Shown here: one piece after another, positions 25,152 through 34,158 of the stretch
How the letters are laid out: every line of letters begins with the position of its first letter
Numbering within the stretch: the stretch's first letter is position 1
Assembly (NCBI RefSeq): GCF_000764665.1
Contig: NZ_JRGM01000022.1
Location: forward strand, 1-56,112
Direction of reading: 5' to 3'
Length of the DNA: 56,112 bases
DNA from: Aeromonas lacus
GTDB taxonomy: Bacteria; Pseudomonadota; Gammaproteobacteria; Enterobacterales; Aeromonadaceae
The notes under the pieces: generated by a model
What the model was told of the DNA's origin: nothing
What the model saw: the letters and a program-made list of their open reading frames with translations, nothing else
Databases searched by the model: none
Made by a program: the position numbers and the translations under genes

Positions 25152-26986
25152 CGGCCAGCTCCGGCCGGGGTCGCCTGCATGCACCAGCTGGCCGCCGGGG
25201 TGCATTTTTGATCCTTCGCCATCTCGACCAGACGCCAGCCCAGCTCATTGCCCATCCGGCACTGGGTAAGGGCGGAGCTCTTGCCACCCTGATGCAGCAG
25301 TTTCTGCACGTCCCTGGCCGCTGCCAGCGGCTGGCACTGGGCGCCGCCCAGCACCTTGCCAAGGGAGAGACTCTGGTTGGAAATCTCGTCGACACCCAGC
25401 ACTCCGGCGCGCAGATCCTGGCCATTGCCCAGCGCCAGATAGTGGGCGATACCGTCATCGATCAGACGAGGCTCAATGATAAAGAGCCGCACGGAACGAC
25501 GGGTCTGGGTCTCCTTGCTGCGAAACAGCGCCCCCAGATAGGGGATGTCGCCGAGGAAAGGCACCTTGCTCAGGTTTTCACTCATCTCGTCGCGGTAGAT
25601 ACCACCGATCAGCAGGCTCTGGCCGTGGCCGACCCGGGCGATGGTATCCACCACGGTACGGCTGATGGTCGGGATGCCGTCGATGCCGGAGCTGTTTGGC
25701 TTCTGATTGCCATCCTCGATATGGAGGCTCAGGCTGATCTCGGGCTTGTCGCCCATCTGGATCACCCGTGGCGTCATCCGCAACATGGTGCCGTAGGTAA
25801 TGTCCTTCAGTTCTGCCACTCGCTCCCCACTGATCTTGACGTAGTAGGTTTCGCTGTGGTCGATCACCGCCTGGGTATTCTCCTGAGTCAGCAGGGTCGG
25901 GCGGGAGACCACCTGGGCATTGCCCTCGTTCTCCAGCAGATTGACCCGGGCCAGCAGATAGTCGAGCCCTTTGGAATCCACCAGACTGCCGAGGGCGGCG
26001 CCCCCTTCAATGCCCTTGCGATCGCCGGTGGTCTTGATGATCACCTGCTGGTTAGAGCCGGTGCGGATCCCCACTCGCCAGTCCACCCCCAGCTGGGAGA
26101 GATCCTCGGCATTGATGTCGATGATGGAGAGGGCCACTTCGATGCGGGCCGCCGGTTTGTCGAGCGCCGCAATCAGCTTGCCGTACATCGCCATCCGCTC
26201 CGGCGCATCGCGCACAATCACGGCGTTGAGAGAAGGGTCGGCCTGCACGATGGCCTGACCGGAGGCAACTTGCCCCCCTTTGCTCCCCTCGCCATTCACC
26301 ATCTGCACACCCGCATCGGAGAGCAGTCGGGAGAGGATGGTCGCCACGCCGGGGGCATCCACGCTGGTGTCGCGATACTGGATGGAGCGATCGGTGGCGG
26401 AGGCATATTTGAGCGGGAAAATCTCGATGGCGAGTGGCCCGGTCTTCTCGCTGCGCAGTTGGGACTGCTGCTCCAGTGCCACCGCGGTCTGCTCGATGAG
26501 CTCGAGATAGCGCGGCGGGCCCGAGACATAGACCAGCCGGTTATCGGCATCGGGGCGCCAGCCAAAGCGGGGTTCCCAGATACCGGCCCGCTGCAGCGCC
26601 TGTTTCAGCTCGGCGGCACCGGTCTGTTCCAGATTGATGAGGCGAGACTGTACTTCACTGTTCTTGAAGACGTAGAGCACGTTGCCGTCGTAGTACCAAA
26701 CCAGGTTGTAGAGAGAGGCAAGCTGCTGCAGGAAGGCGAGCGGTTCATCGTGCTCGAACTGGCCGTTGACCTGATCATTGACCTTGTCGCTGACTACCAC
26801 GGAGACCTCGTAGTTGGCCCCGAAGTTGACCAGCACATCCCGCAGGCTCTCCCCCTCCGCCACATAGCTGTAGGGCATGGGCACCCAGTCGAGCTCCTGC
26901 GCCATCAGCGGACGCTGCCAGGCCATACAGACCAGCACCAGCCAGCAGAGCGGGCGGATCACTCTTTGCACGCTCAAGGGTGCCAT
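25148..26986 (-). CDS. ascC: Outer-membrane secretin AscC (SctC)
   Basis: A 612-residue secretin with a signal peptide (residues 1-~29, ending LMAQELDW), N-terminal ring domains and a C-terminal secretin channel ([59 protein letters not shown]). The ATG at 26986 is preferred to the one at 27001 because GGAG lies nine bases upstream. It overlaps the end of ascB by 13 nt. Its outer-membrane assembly would depend on the ExsB pilotin encoded in this island. Confidence 0.95.
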   Translation of the reverse strand: MAPLSVQRVIRPLCWLVLVCMAWQRPLMAQELDWVPMPYSYVAEGESLRDVLVNFGANYEVSVVVSDKVNDQVNGQFEHDEPLAFLQQLASLYNLVWYYDGNVLYVFKNSEVQSRLINLEQTGAAELKQALQRAGIWEPRFGWRPDADNRLVYVSGPPRYLELIEQTAVALEQQSQLRSEKTGPLAIEIFPLKYASATDRSIQYRDTSVDAPGVATILSRLLSDAGVQMVNGEGSKGGQVASGQAIVQADPSLNAVIVRDAPERMAMYGKLIAALDKPAARIEVALSIIDINAEDLSQLGVDWRVGIRTGSNQQVIIKTTGDRKGIEGGAALGSLVDSKGLDYLLARVNLLENEGNAQVVSRPTLLTQENTQAVIDHSETYYVKISGERVAELKDITYGTMLRMTPRVIQMGDKPEISLSLHIEDGNQKPNSSGIDGIPTISRTVVDTIARVGHGQSLLIGGIYRDEMSENLSKVPFLGDIPYLGALFRSKETQTRRSVRLFIIEPRLIDDGIAHYLALGNGQDLRAGVLGVDEISNQSLSLGKVLGGAQCQPLAAARDVQKLLHQGGKSSALTQCRMGNELGWRLVEMAKDQKCTPAASWCMQATPAGAGR

Positions 26987-27399
26987 ATCATCTGTCTCCA
27001 TTGAGGGGCCAGCGCGGCCTCGGTCAGCTGGGGCTCCAGCCGCTCCAGCAGGGTGATGTGCTGGCTAATCCTGAGCTCCAGTTGTGCTTCGTCGAGCCAC
27101 TCCAGCGCCAACCGGGCTTCCAGCTGCAGGTTGCCCAGCTCATCCAGCACCAGGGCATGCGGGGTGTGACGCCCCCAGGCCACCACCTGTTGCAACAGGC
27201 GCTTGAGCAGGGCCGGATCATGGCTCTCCCCCTCGCCGTGACGGGTCGAGGTGAGAGGGGTGCTGAGCAGCAATTCGCTCGCTCCGGGGGTCAAAAAGAG
27301 GGGATAACCATCGAGTCGCAGATGGTACCTACCCTGTGCGTCGGCAACAAAAGGCCCTTGGCCAAGTGTTGCGGCCAATCGATTCAGTAGCGTTTGCAT
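26974..27399 (-). CDS. ascB: Chaperone AscB (YscB family)
   Basis: A 141-residue class I-type chaperone homologous to YscB, which with SycN escorts the gatekeeper YopN. Here the partners would be Acr2 and AopN. The beta-rich centre ([39 protein letters not shown]) is typical of the fold. It lies 15 bases after exsD and overlaps ascC. Confidence 0.88.
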   Translation of the reverse strand: MQTLLNRLAATLGQGPFVADAQGRYHLRLDGYPLFLTPGASELLLSTPLTSTRHGEGESHDPALLKRLLQQVVAWGRHTPHALVLDELGNLQLEARLALEWLDEAQLELRISQHITLLERLEPQLTEAALAPQWRQMIWHP

Positions 27400-27414
27400 A
27401 GTTCCTCGGGCTAT

Positions 27415-28230
27415 CTAGGGCGCAGGAGGCTGCCAGTAGAAGTGATCCTGAGCGAGGGCGATGCCCCGGCCCGTCAGCCACTCATGCAGTGTGTCGCCAG
27501 CAGCGGCATCGTGGGGCAGCGCCTGCAGGGCTTGCCAGCAGGTACCAAGCTCAAGCGGCACCGGCAGCAGCCGTTCAAAGGAGACCATCTGCCCCTGCTC
27601 TGCGTACCAGGCCGGCCAGGCCTGTTGCAACCGCGCTTCACACTGCACCTGCAACTGCGCCAGCTCCTGCTCGCGTTCGCTCACGCTGGCGAGCTGTTCG
27701 GCAATCCGGCGCTCGAGGCCGGATGGCACATCGACCACGGTTTGCCAGAAGATGGACTGGGCATGGAGCTGACGGCGCATCAACTGCAGCTGATCCAACT
27801 CGTTGAGGCAGGCGCCATAAAGCGGCTCCAGACGCTGTACCCACCAGCGGTGGAGGGGATAAAGCACCCAGTGCCACAGCCGCTGCGGATCGGCCAGATT
27901 TATGCTATCCCCCAGCTGTTGCAACCAGTCATCACGCTCACTGCCCGCGAGGCGCAGCAGCTGTTGCAGCTCCTCACGGGAGACGGCCAGCGCAATATCG
28001 AGACGGCGCTGAAACCAGATAGACCCGAGAAGGCGCTCCAGACGGGTCCTTGGCAGCAGACGCTGCAGCAACGCCATCTGCTGGGAGCTGATCACGCCGG
28101 CGTCCTGATAACGGAGCACGGACTGTCGTCCCACCAGCTGGGCCAGATTCAGGCTCTCTGGCTGGACAACGGCAACCCGGCGACCTGCGAAGAGGCCCTG
28201 ATTGGGTGATGTGTGATCTTGCTGACTCAT
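27415..28230 (-). CDS. exsD: Anti-activator ExsD
   Basis: A 271-residue homologue of ExsD (about 276 aa in P. aeruginosa). ExsD binds ExsA and blocks its DNA binding when secretion is off; ExsC removes it when secretion is on. The C-terminal half has a long coiled coil (GLERRIAEQLASVSEREQELAQLQVQCEARLQQ), as expected. It is the first gene of the exsD-ascB-L operon, directly downstream of exsA, with its own ExsA-like promoter in the 120-bp gap. Confidence 0.9.
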   Translation of the reverse strand: MSQQDHTSPNQGLFAGRRVAVVQPESLNLAQLVGRQSVLRYQDAGVISSQQMALLQRLLPRTRLERLLGSIWFQRRLDIALAVSREELQQLLRLAGSERDDWLQQLGDSINLADPQRLWHWVLYPLHRWWVQRLEPLYGACLNELDQLQLMRRQLHAQSIFWQTVVDVPSGLERRIAEQLASVSEREQELAQLQVQCEARLQQAWPAWYAEQGQMVSFERLLPVPLELGTCWQALQALPHDAAAGDTLHEWLTGRGIALAQDHFYWQPPAP

Positions 28231-28290
28231 GCTATGCCTTGCTCATCTTGCTGCGGGCAATTTATGGAATAATGTTTCGGTATGCTGGCT

Positions 28291-28342
28291 ATTCTACCCA
28301 TGGCTCTGCCCTGCGACTTATAAAAAACGTCAGATTATTTTA
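28291..28342 (-). promoter_or_regulatory. ExsA-like promoter of exsD-ascB-L
   Basis: On the minus strand the box 28317-28342 has a good first half (TAAAATAATCTGAC) but a degenerate TGnnA element. The -10 hexamer TAGAAT (28291-28296) follows after exactly 20 nt, the spacing seen at the other island promoters. The weak second half may make this promoter less responsive. Confidence 0.5.
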
Positions 28343-28350
28343 GTCCGGCG

Positions 28351-29166
28351 TTAATCTTTGCCATGACGGGCACGGCTCGGGGTACAACCAAAACGGCGCC
28401 GATAACTCTGGGTGAAATAGGACTGGCTGGAGAATCCCGCCTCCATCGCAATATCGACGATACTCATCTCGCTATTGAGTAATAACTGATGAGCGTAGAG
28501 GATCCGCTGTTCGCTGATCCAGGCTCGGGGCGATACGCCATATATTGCGCCAAACAACTCCTTGAATGTGGTCAGCCCCATGCCGAACTCTTTGGCAAAT
28601 TCGCTGAGCTTCCACTCCATCAGATAATGTTTTTCCATGAACTGCTGCAACCGCTCGACCTGGCGATTGCTCAGCTGGCGCAAAATGGACATCAATTGCG
28701 GTCCCTGTTCGCCAAAAGCGAGCAGAAAAAGCAGCTCTTCGGTTCGCAACCGGGCCAATTCGGGAGGATGTTCATGCTCCATCAACCCCTGCAAGCCCTG
28801 AATGGACTGGTTGATCAGAGGGGATGCATGAAAGGGCAGCAGGCTGGGAGCAATCCCCTCAACCCGGCTGACCTCGCTCAGCAGTGAACCGAAACGCTGC
28901 AGAAAACCCTGCAAAAAGGTGTTGGAAAGGGGGATCCAGAGCAGGTGGCAAGGCTCGTCACCTGTCGTAACCGCATAACTGCCACGGCGCACGAATATCA
29001 ACTCGTTGGGAGATAACTCATAGGTATCGGTGCAGTCCTGCCAGCTCATCGCGCCATCCAGGAGAACATATATGCCCTCCTGGTGGTGTTCAATGACGCT
29101 GAAAGCAGACATGCACCACTGGAGCAGGGCCATATCGCCCTTCTCTGTGGTTGTAATGCCCTTCAT
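28351..29166 (-). CDS. exsA: Master activator ExsA (AraC/XylS family)
   Basis: A 271-residue AraC-family activator of the type III regulon. The N-terminal half is the dimerisation and ExsD-binding domain. The C-terminal ~100 residues hold two helix-turn-helix motifs (LSEFAKEFGMGLTTFKELFGAIYGVSPRAWI; MSIVDIAMEAGFSSQSYFTQSYRRRFGCTPS). It is the fourth gene of the exsC-E-B-A order but is separated from exsB by ~340 bp of AT-rich DNA. It therefore probably has its own promoter in addition to read-through from exsC. Confidence 0.95.
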   Translation of the reverse strand: MKGITTTEKGDMALLQWCMSAFSVIEHHQEGIYVLLDGAMSWQDCTDTYELSPNELIFVRRGSYAVTTGDEPCHLLWIPLSNTFLQGFLQRFGSLLSEVSRVEGIAPSLLPFHASPLINQSIQGLQGLMEHEHPPELARLRTEELLFLLAFGEQGPQLMSILRQLSNRQVERLQQFMEKHYLMEWKLSEFAKEFGMGLTTFKELFGAIYGVSPRAWISEQRILYAHQLLLNSEMSIVDIAMEAGFSSQSYFTQSYRRRFGCTPSRARHGKD

Positions 29167-29510
29167 TTTTGTTTTCCTGAATCTGCGTGTATTGCAAGTA
29201 GCACCTCGGCAGAAAAAGGCTCCGTCCGGGTGGTTTATTATTGGTGTTTATTTTTCTTAGTTATGAATGTCATCATTAAGCGATGATCATTAATTTAATC
29301 AACACTTAAATGAGAGAGAAATCCTACAACAATCACCAGCATAAAAACCAGCCAAAAATTAGAGTCATGACACTACTGATACAATTGATAACGCATTTAT
29401 CAGGCCTTTTCCTTACGTCATTAAATAGTTTGTTACAGAAAGAAACGCTGCAACCCAGTTGATAAATTAATAACCAGTTGATTTCCAGCTTGTTTATTAG
29501 ATACGCCTTA
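29167..29510. promoter_or_regulatory. AT-rich exsB-exsA intergenic region
   Basis: A 344-bp gap without a gene, strikingly A+T-rich in a GC-rich island. On the minus strand it would form a long leader or hold the exsA promoter. An ATCAT-CGCTTA-ATGAT inverted repeat lies near 29265-29290. No ExsA-like box was found. AT-rich DNA just upstream of the master activator is a typical target for H-NS-type silencing; that is inference. In P. aeruginosa the exsB-exsA gap also contains an exsA promoter. Confidence 0.55.
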
Positions 29511-29909
29511 TTATTGACACAATGGATAACAAGGGCGTGGCTGCAATGAAATTACCAATGGGCGACTATTTAAAACCTTAAAAACTTTTTGCTGACCCGT
29601 TGCCTGAATCGCTCCATTGCCAATAAACCGCAAACGGGTACGCACATAGAGTTCACCCTCTCCCCACTGCAGAGGCGTCAGCCGCATATCAAAAACCAGA
29701 GGTAACATGGTCAGCTCATAACGGGTTGAGGCCACCTGCAGTAGCCGTCCTTCCATCACGCTCAGAACTGTCACCTCCACGGTGGCAGGGCGGGGTAAAT
29801 CGGCATTGAGGTGCACTTCCCCTGTCAGGCTCTGCGACACAGGAGGGACAACCGTGGTACTGACGCAACCACCGAGAGTCAGCAGCGCGAGCAAGAGCAG
29901 CGTTCTCAT
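29511..29909 (-). CDS. exsB: Secretin pilotin lipoprotein ExsB (YscW-like)
   Basis: A 132-residue outer-membrane lipoprotein with signal peptide and lipobox LTLGGC (Cys15). ExsB and YscW are pilotins that guide the secretin (AscC) to the outer membrane. The mature part is a compact beta-rich domain (TVEVTVLSVMEGRLLQVASTRYEL). Its start overlaps the end of exsE by four bases. Confidence 0.88.
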   Translation of the reverse strand: MRTLLLLALLTLGGCVSTTVVPPVSQSLTGEVHLNADLPRPATVEVTVLSVMEGRLLQVASTRYELTMLPLVFDMRLTPLQWGEGELYVRTRLRFIGNGAIQATGQQKVFKVLNSRPLVISLQPRPCYPLCQ

Positions 29910-30139
29910 AACAACCGGATCCTTCTCTCGGTCAACGGCTTGTGCTCGCCCTGCTGCAGGCGATCCAGCATCTGCTCCTGCGCTCTGCTCAGCGCAAGAG
30001 TGCGGCGCAATGCCGCCGCCAGCGGCACAGGTTCAACCAACGCATCACGACCGCTCACGGCCCTACCGGCAAAGCAACCCGTCGCAGAGCGTTCTGCCGC
30101 AGATGCCAGCTGGCTGGCGCTCGATTCCTGGATCTTCAT
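29906..30139 (-). CDS. exsE: Secreted regulator ExsE
   Basis: A 77-residue protein with the ExsE signature CFAGRAVSGRDAL (compare HFEGRSVTRAAV in P. aeruginosa) and a basic C-terminus (PLTERRIRLL). ExsE binds ExsC inside the cell and is exported when the injectisome is active. That frees ExsC to trap ExsD and so release ExsA. The ATG at 30139 follows the exsC stop codon closely; an upstream in-frame GTG (30145) is possible. Its presence shows that secretion-coupled control is complete in this island. Confidence 0.85.
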   Translation of the reverse strand: MKIQESSASQLASAAERSATGCFAGRAVSGRDALVEPVPLAAALRRTLALSRAQEQMLDRLQQGEHKPLTERRIRLL

Positions 30140-30141
30140 GG

Positions 30142-30585
30142 TCACACCCGTACTCCCATCACCTCGTCACTCTTGCTGACCGGGCCAGGTCGTGGCTGCA
30201 ACAGCTCCTGCCAGAATTCGGCATGCTCCAGCATGCTGGCCAGACTCTCTTCAAGCTGGGTCAGGGTCAGCCGCGAGGCCGACATCTGGCGGTAGAGCTG
30301 TACCGTCAGGCTCTCTTCATCGAAACCAAAGTGGAGATTGAACTGATACCAGTTGCGGTTGAAGCTGGCCAGCTGGCGAAAGATCCCCTCACCCACCTGA
30401 TGCAATTCGGCCACATCGACCTGCATCACCAGGTGATCCCGTTCGGGCACCAGAATGAGGGAGAGCTGCAAGTGCTCGTCAAAACAGAGTGCTGCCACCC
30501 CCTCCCGGTTCAGGGTCAGGGAGGGCAAACCATATTTGGTGGCAAACTCGGCGAGCAGCCGATTGATGATGACAGTGGCGTCCAT
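30142..30585 (-). CDS. exsC: Chaperone and anti-anti-activator ExsC
   Basis: A 147-residue class I-type chaperone, about the length of P. aeruginosa ExsC (145 aa). It binds either ExsE (secretion off) or ExsD (secretion on). The N-terminal helix and central strands (LPSLTLNREGVAALCFDEHLQ; LILVPERDHLVMQVDV) are typical. A strong ribosome binding site, GGAGGAAAT, precedes the ATG. It is first in exsC-exsE-exsB-(exsA), under a good ExsA-like promoter. Confidence 0.92.
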   Translation of the reverse strand: MDATVIINRLLAEFATKYGLPSLTLNREGVAALCFDEHLQLSLILVPERDHLVMQVDVAELHQVGEGIFRQLASFNRNWYQFNLHFGFDEESLTVQLYRQMSASRLTLTQLEESLASMLEHAEFWQELLQPRPGPVSKSDEVMGVRV

Positions 30586-30610
30586 GATTTCCTCCAGCAG
30601 AGAGGAGAGG

Positions 30611-30662
30611 ATGGTAGCTCGCCATCCCGATGGCGGCTGTCACTCAGAGGCGGCTCTTTTAA
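30611..30662 (-). promoter_or_regulatory. ExsA-like promoter of exsC
   Basis: On the minus strand the box 30637-30662 reads TTAAAAGAGCCGCC...TGACAG, matching the A-tract, GnC-region and TGnnA elements almost completely. Exactly 20 nt separate it from TACCAT (30611-30616) as -10. This would give positive feedback on the exsC operon. Confidence 0.75.
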
Positions 30663-30681
30663 GAAAAGTGGTCGGCACACG

Positions 30682-30703
30682 AAAAAGGCGCCCGTCGGGC
30701 GCC
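30682..30703 (-). terminator. Terminator of the aopN-aopD operon
   Basis: GGCGCCC/GGGCGCC stem followed on the minus strand by TTTTTC, 17 nt after the aopD stop codon. It separates the translocator operon from the exsC promoter just downstream. Confidence 0.85.
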
Positions 30704-30719
30704 TTGCTGCCTGCTCGCG

Positions 30720-31610
30720 TCAAGCAACCCCGAAGGCTGCCTTGAGCGTCTGGTTGAGGGTCTGGGAGTACTGCTGCATCAGCTGCAGCACATCCTTCAT
30801 GAAGTTGGCGTTGAAGGCCATATTGTCTTCAATCTTCTGCTTCTCGGTCTGGCTGATGGTCGCCTTGACTTCATCTTCCTTGGCCGTCGCCTGGCTCTCG
30901 CCCTGGGCAACCTGCACCGCCGAGTTGCTCATCTGCCCGATGGACTGGATCACGGTACTGGCAATCTGTTGCCGGCTGTTATTGGCATCAAACGACTTGT
31001 TCAGCGTCTTGAGAGTTGCCTTGTCGTTTTTGATCCTTGCCGTCAGTTCGTGTCCCGCGTCCCCCATCTCGAGGCCAGCAGACTTCTTGATATCCCCTAT
31101 CTGCTTCAGCTCCTGCTGGCGCCCGGCAATATTGGCATTGAGTGCCTTGTCCTGCTTGATCGCCTTGGCAGACTTGCTCAGAGAGAATCCTCCGGTAATG
31201 GCCGAAAAACCGGCCATTACACCGGATACCACCGCCATGACGATCATCAGCTTGGCGCCGCTGCGCATCTCGGCGACCTGCGCTTTCTGGCTGTCGATCA
31301 CCTGCTGGTTCTCCATGTCGCGCTGGGTCACTCCCATCTGGCGCGCCAGACGAGCGAGCTGGAAGAGCTGCGACATCAGATCGAGAGTATCGTTGAGCAC
31401 CGCACGGGCCTGTTCCAGCTTGGCACCGTCCAGCCGCTGGGTCGGGGCCGGCAACTCGGGGCCGCCCTGACGCTTGACCTCACTGCCGGAGGTGATGCTA
31501 CCGGCAGCATGGGTCGTTTCACGATTGCCTGCCGCAAGGGGCTGCTCGACCCCTTCGCTGAACAGGGCATTGGCACGGATCGGATTGAAGGTGCTGTCGT
31601 TAATGTTCAT
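30720..31610 (-). CDS. aopD: Minor translocator AopD (SctB)
   Basis: A 296-residue homologue of YopD/PopD, which forms the host-membrane pore with AopB. One hydrophobic segment spans residues ~119-141 (LMIVMAVVSGVMAGFSAITGGF). An amphipathic helix near the C-terminus (NFMKDVLQLMQQYSQTLNQTLKA) is also typical. It is secreted without a Sec signal and needs the AcrH chaperone. It lies 12 bases after aopB and is the last gene of its operon. Confidence 0.93.
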   Translation of the reverse strand: MNINDSTFNPIRANALFSEGVEQPLAAGNRETTHAAGSITSGSEVKRQGGPELPAPTQRLDGAKLEQARAVLNDTLDLMSQLFQLARLARQMGVTQRDMENQQVIDSQKAQVAEMRSGAKLMIVMAVVSGVMAGFSAITGGFSLSKSAKAIKQDKALNANIAGRQQELKQIGDIKKSAGLEMGDAGHELTARIKNDKATLKTLNKSFDANNSRQQIASTVIQSIGQMSNSAVQVAQGESQATAKEDEVKATISQTEKQKIEDNMAFNANFMKDVLQLMQQYSQTLNQTLKAAFGVA

Positions 31611-31622
31611 AGGTCCATCTCC

Positions 31623-32795
31623 TTATATGGCGGCCGGTCTGCGGGCAAGATTGCTCATCATCTCGCCCCTTGCGCTGATCATCTGGAAGATCATCTCCAT
31701 GGTCTCCTGGAATGCCTCCAGGATTTGGGATAAGGCCTCCTTGAGCTTGTCGATCACGGCCTGCAGCTGGGTCATCTCGCTCTTGCTCTGTTGCAAATCG
31801 GCCTGGGCATAAAGCGCGGCAGACTCTTTGGATGACTGAACCGATTTGGTCACCCCACCGCTCACATCGAGCAACACGTCGGTGCCCTGGGTGCCCATCT
31901 TCATCACCTTGGCCGTATTGCCTGTCAGTTTCATCGCCTCGACCGACCCCTTGGCCGCAAATCGACCAGCCAGATCACCCACTTTGGTCACCAGCTTGGC
32001 GCTCATCTCCGCAGCCGTCCCGCCAATCTTCGCCCCCACTTTGGTAATGAGGCTACCGATGGAGGAGCCGAAGCTAGCCACCATGGAGATGACGGCAAGG
32101 GCAATCTCTACCCCCATCAGAGCGGGCCCCAAATGCTTCATCACCTCTTTGGATATAAGCCCCGCCTCGGCGGCATGCTGCACTGCCATATTGACCATGC
32201 CGACCACGCCGGCGGCGATCATCAGGGCGCCAGCGGCGGCACCCACCCCGGTCGCTACCATGATGGCACCGATAACGACGGAGGCGATGGCGCTGAGCCA
32301 GCCGAAAATCTTGCCGAAGATGCCCGCTTTCTTGGCCTCCTTGGCACTCTCCTCAGCCTCTTTGATCTTCTCCTGGTTCTCGCCAATCTTCTTCTCGTTC
32401 AATTCACGAGCGCGCTTGATATCGTCGAGCTTCAGCTTGGTCTGGGTCCGCTCCAGATCGCTGGTGAGCTTGCCCAGCTCAATCTCGAAGGCTGCCGGCG
32501 AGGTAAAGGCAGCCGTCACCAGAGCGCCAACACGGGGCAGCAGCTTGCCGCTGTTCTCCACGGTCTCGCGAACCAGCCGGCTGATCTCTGCCATCACTTT
32601 CTGGCCGGGACGATCATTGCTGGCCGCCAGCGGCGGGGTCAGAGCGACACCGGCGGTGCGGACTGCGCCGCCCGCCTGTGTAACAGCGGCATCGAGCCGG
32701 GTTTCACTGCGCGGCTCGGCAGCTGGCTGCAAGCCCGCCACATTGCCGATATTTCCCTGCGGGGAAATGCTTCTTTCATTGCTGATCGGGTTCAT
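31623..32795 (-). CDS. aopB: Major translocator AopB (SctE translocator)
   Basis: A 390-residue YopB/PopB homologue, with two hydrophobic hairpin segments (~166-203 and ~226-250) that insert in the host membrane and coiled-coil regions on either side (LNEKKIGENQEKIKEAEESAKEAKKAG). The frame extends upstream to 32906 inside acrH. The ATG at 32795 gives MNPISNERSI and the known AopB length of about 390. It overlaps acrH by 20 nt. Confidence 0.94.
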   Translation of the reverse strand: MNPISNERSISPQGNIGNVAGLQPAAEPRSETRLDAAVTQAGGAVRTAGVALTPPLAASNDRPGQKVMAEISRLVRETVENSGKLLPRVGALVTAAFTSPAAFEIELGKLTSDLERTQTKLKLDDIKRARELNEKKIGENQEKIKEAEESAKEAKKAGIFGKIFGWLSAIASVVIGAIMVATGVGAAAGALMIAAGVVGMVNMAVQHAAEAGLISKEVMKHLGPALMGVEIALAVISMVASFGSSIGSLITKVGAKIGGTAAEMSAKLVTKVGDLAGRFAAKGSVEAMKLTGNTAKVMKMGTQGTDVLLDVSGGVTKSVQSSKESAALYAQADLQQSKSEMTQLQAVIDKLKEALSQILEAFQETMEMIFQMISARGEMMSNLARRPAAI

Positions 32796-33279
32796 CTTGC
32801 TGATCCCTTCTGATTGCGATGGCTTCCAACATGACCTTGGCGCTTGCCGCCAGATCAGCCAGCTGCGGGTCACCGCCCGCCAGCAGGTGGGCCGAGTGGA
32901 AGCCACTCTCGGCCCCTGTCAAATCCCCCTGTTGCAACCGGCATTCGGCTGCATGAAACGGGAAACGGGGATCTTTCAAATCGAGCATGGCGCCGAAGCT
33001 GTAGCTCTGAACTGCCGTTTCGTACTCACCCATCGCCTGACGGCAGGCACCGAGCCCGAGGAAATAACGCGGCTCGTAGTGATCCAGCATGCAGAGGGCC
33101 TGAAAAATCTTGTGGGCATCTTGCCACTTGCCGGCCTGGTACTGCCCGTATGCCAGCGCATAGAGCTGCTCCAGGGTATCGCCGGAGATATCCTTCAACA
33201 TGGCGATGGTGCCGCCATCGGCGAGGAAGGACTCCAGTTCGGCTTCATACTCCGGGGCCAGGGTGGTATCGGTCTGCAT
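32776..33279 (-). CDS. acrH: Translocator chaperone AcrH (SycD/LcrH/PcrH)
   Basis: A 167-residue class II chaperone with three tetratricopeptide repeats (LYALAYGQYQAGKWQDAHKIFQALCMLD; YFLGLGACRQAMGEYETAVQSYSFGAML; FPFHAAECRLQQGDLTGAESGFHSAH). It keeps AopB and AopD soluble and secretion-competent in the cytosol. It starts nine bases after acrV and overlaps aopB. Confidence 0.95.
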   Translation of the reverse strand: MQTDTTLAPEYEAELESFLADGGTIAMLKDISGDTLEQLYALAYGQYQAGKWQDAHKIFQALCMLDHYEPRYFLGLGACRQAMGEYETAVQSYSFGAMLDLKDPRFPFHAAECRLQQGDLTGAESGFHSAHLLAGGDPQLADLAASAKVMLEAIAIRRDQQDEPDQQ

Positions 33280-33288
33280 GTGATCTCC

Positions 33289-34149
33289 TTAAATGGCGGC
33301 AAGAATGTCGCGCATGATGCTGTCGTATTTCTGGATAAAACGGTTGAGGGCTTCGATGGCCGAGTTATAGCGGGAGCTGACATCGTTGAGCCGGGTGGTC
33401 TTCTCGCTCACCTGATCGTTGAGCGGACGTGAGCGGTCACTCACGCTGGTGGCGAAGTTGCCCAGCTTGTTGTTGTCCTTGTCGTACTTGTACTCGTTCT
33501 CGACCCCTGTCATCGACCCACTCTGCTTCTTGTCACTCTCGAGAAACGTTTTGACCGACACATGGCCCGAGGCATCCTTGGGCATCTGATCCAGCAGCTT
33601 GAACTCGGGACCGGCACGAAACTTATCTTCGTTTTCATAGCCATAAAGCTTGTAATCCATCAGATTGAAATCTGTCTTGAAGGTCTGGCTGGATGAGGAA
33701 GATAGCGCCTTGTTGATCTCTGACTGGATAACCCCGTAGATCTTCAGCTCAGCGGTGAGCGCCTTGAGCTCTTCGTTGATACCGGTACGCTTGTTGTTCT
33801 GGGTAAACATCACCCAGGTGAAGGCGTCGATGACCTCCTGATCGATACGATCATCGGTATAGCGACTGATCTGCGCCACGACATCGGGGAGCGCCACCGG
33901 TAGCACCAGCGTGTCGACTTGCTTGCTGACCTCGTCAAGCACGTCATCGTTGCTCAGGTAACGGGCAACCAGCCTTTCCAGTTGTGCCAGGGTCAGCCCG
34001 GTCGAGTCCTCCTTGCTGATGGAGACGTTGTTTTTCAGCTTGTCGACCAGTGCCCGCTGTTTTGCATTGAGGGTGCCTGGCTCGCTGTTTAGCCACTGCT
34101 CAATCTGGATATGATTTTTGTTGCGGGTGTAATCAGAGATAATGCTCAT
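33289..34149 (-). CDS. acrV: Needle-tip V antigen AcrV (SctA)
   Basis: A 286-residue tip protein that caps the needle and directs pore assembly. The central ELKALTAELKIYGVIQSEINKAL, NLMDYKLYGYENED and KYDKDNNKLGNFAT segments and the C-terminal coiled coil (SRYNSAIEALNRFIQKYDSIM) align closely with LcrV. AAGGAGA before the ATG at 34149 is a strong ribosome binding site. It is shorter than LcrV (326 aa) and than the AcrV I recall from A. hydrophila and A. salmonicida (about 361 aa), and closer to PcrV (294 aa). The variable middle domain is therefore reduced. Confidence 0.92.
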   Translation of the reverse strand: MSIISDYTRNKNHIQIEQWLNSEPGTLNAKQRALVDKLKNNVSISKEDSTGLTLAQLERLVARYLSNDDVLDEVSKQVDTLVLPVALPDVVAQISRYTDDRIDQEVIDAFTWVMFTQNNKRTGINEELKALTAELKIYGVIQSEINKALSSSSSQTFKTDFNLMDYKLYGYENEDKFRAGPEFKLLDQMPKDASGHVSVKTFLESDKKQSGSMTGVENEYKYDKDNNKLGNFATSVSDRSRPLNDQVSEKTTRLNDVSSRYNSAIEALNRFIQKYDSIMRDILAAI

Positions 34150-34158
34150 CACGTCTCC

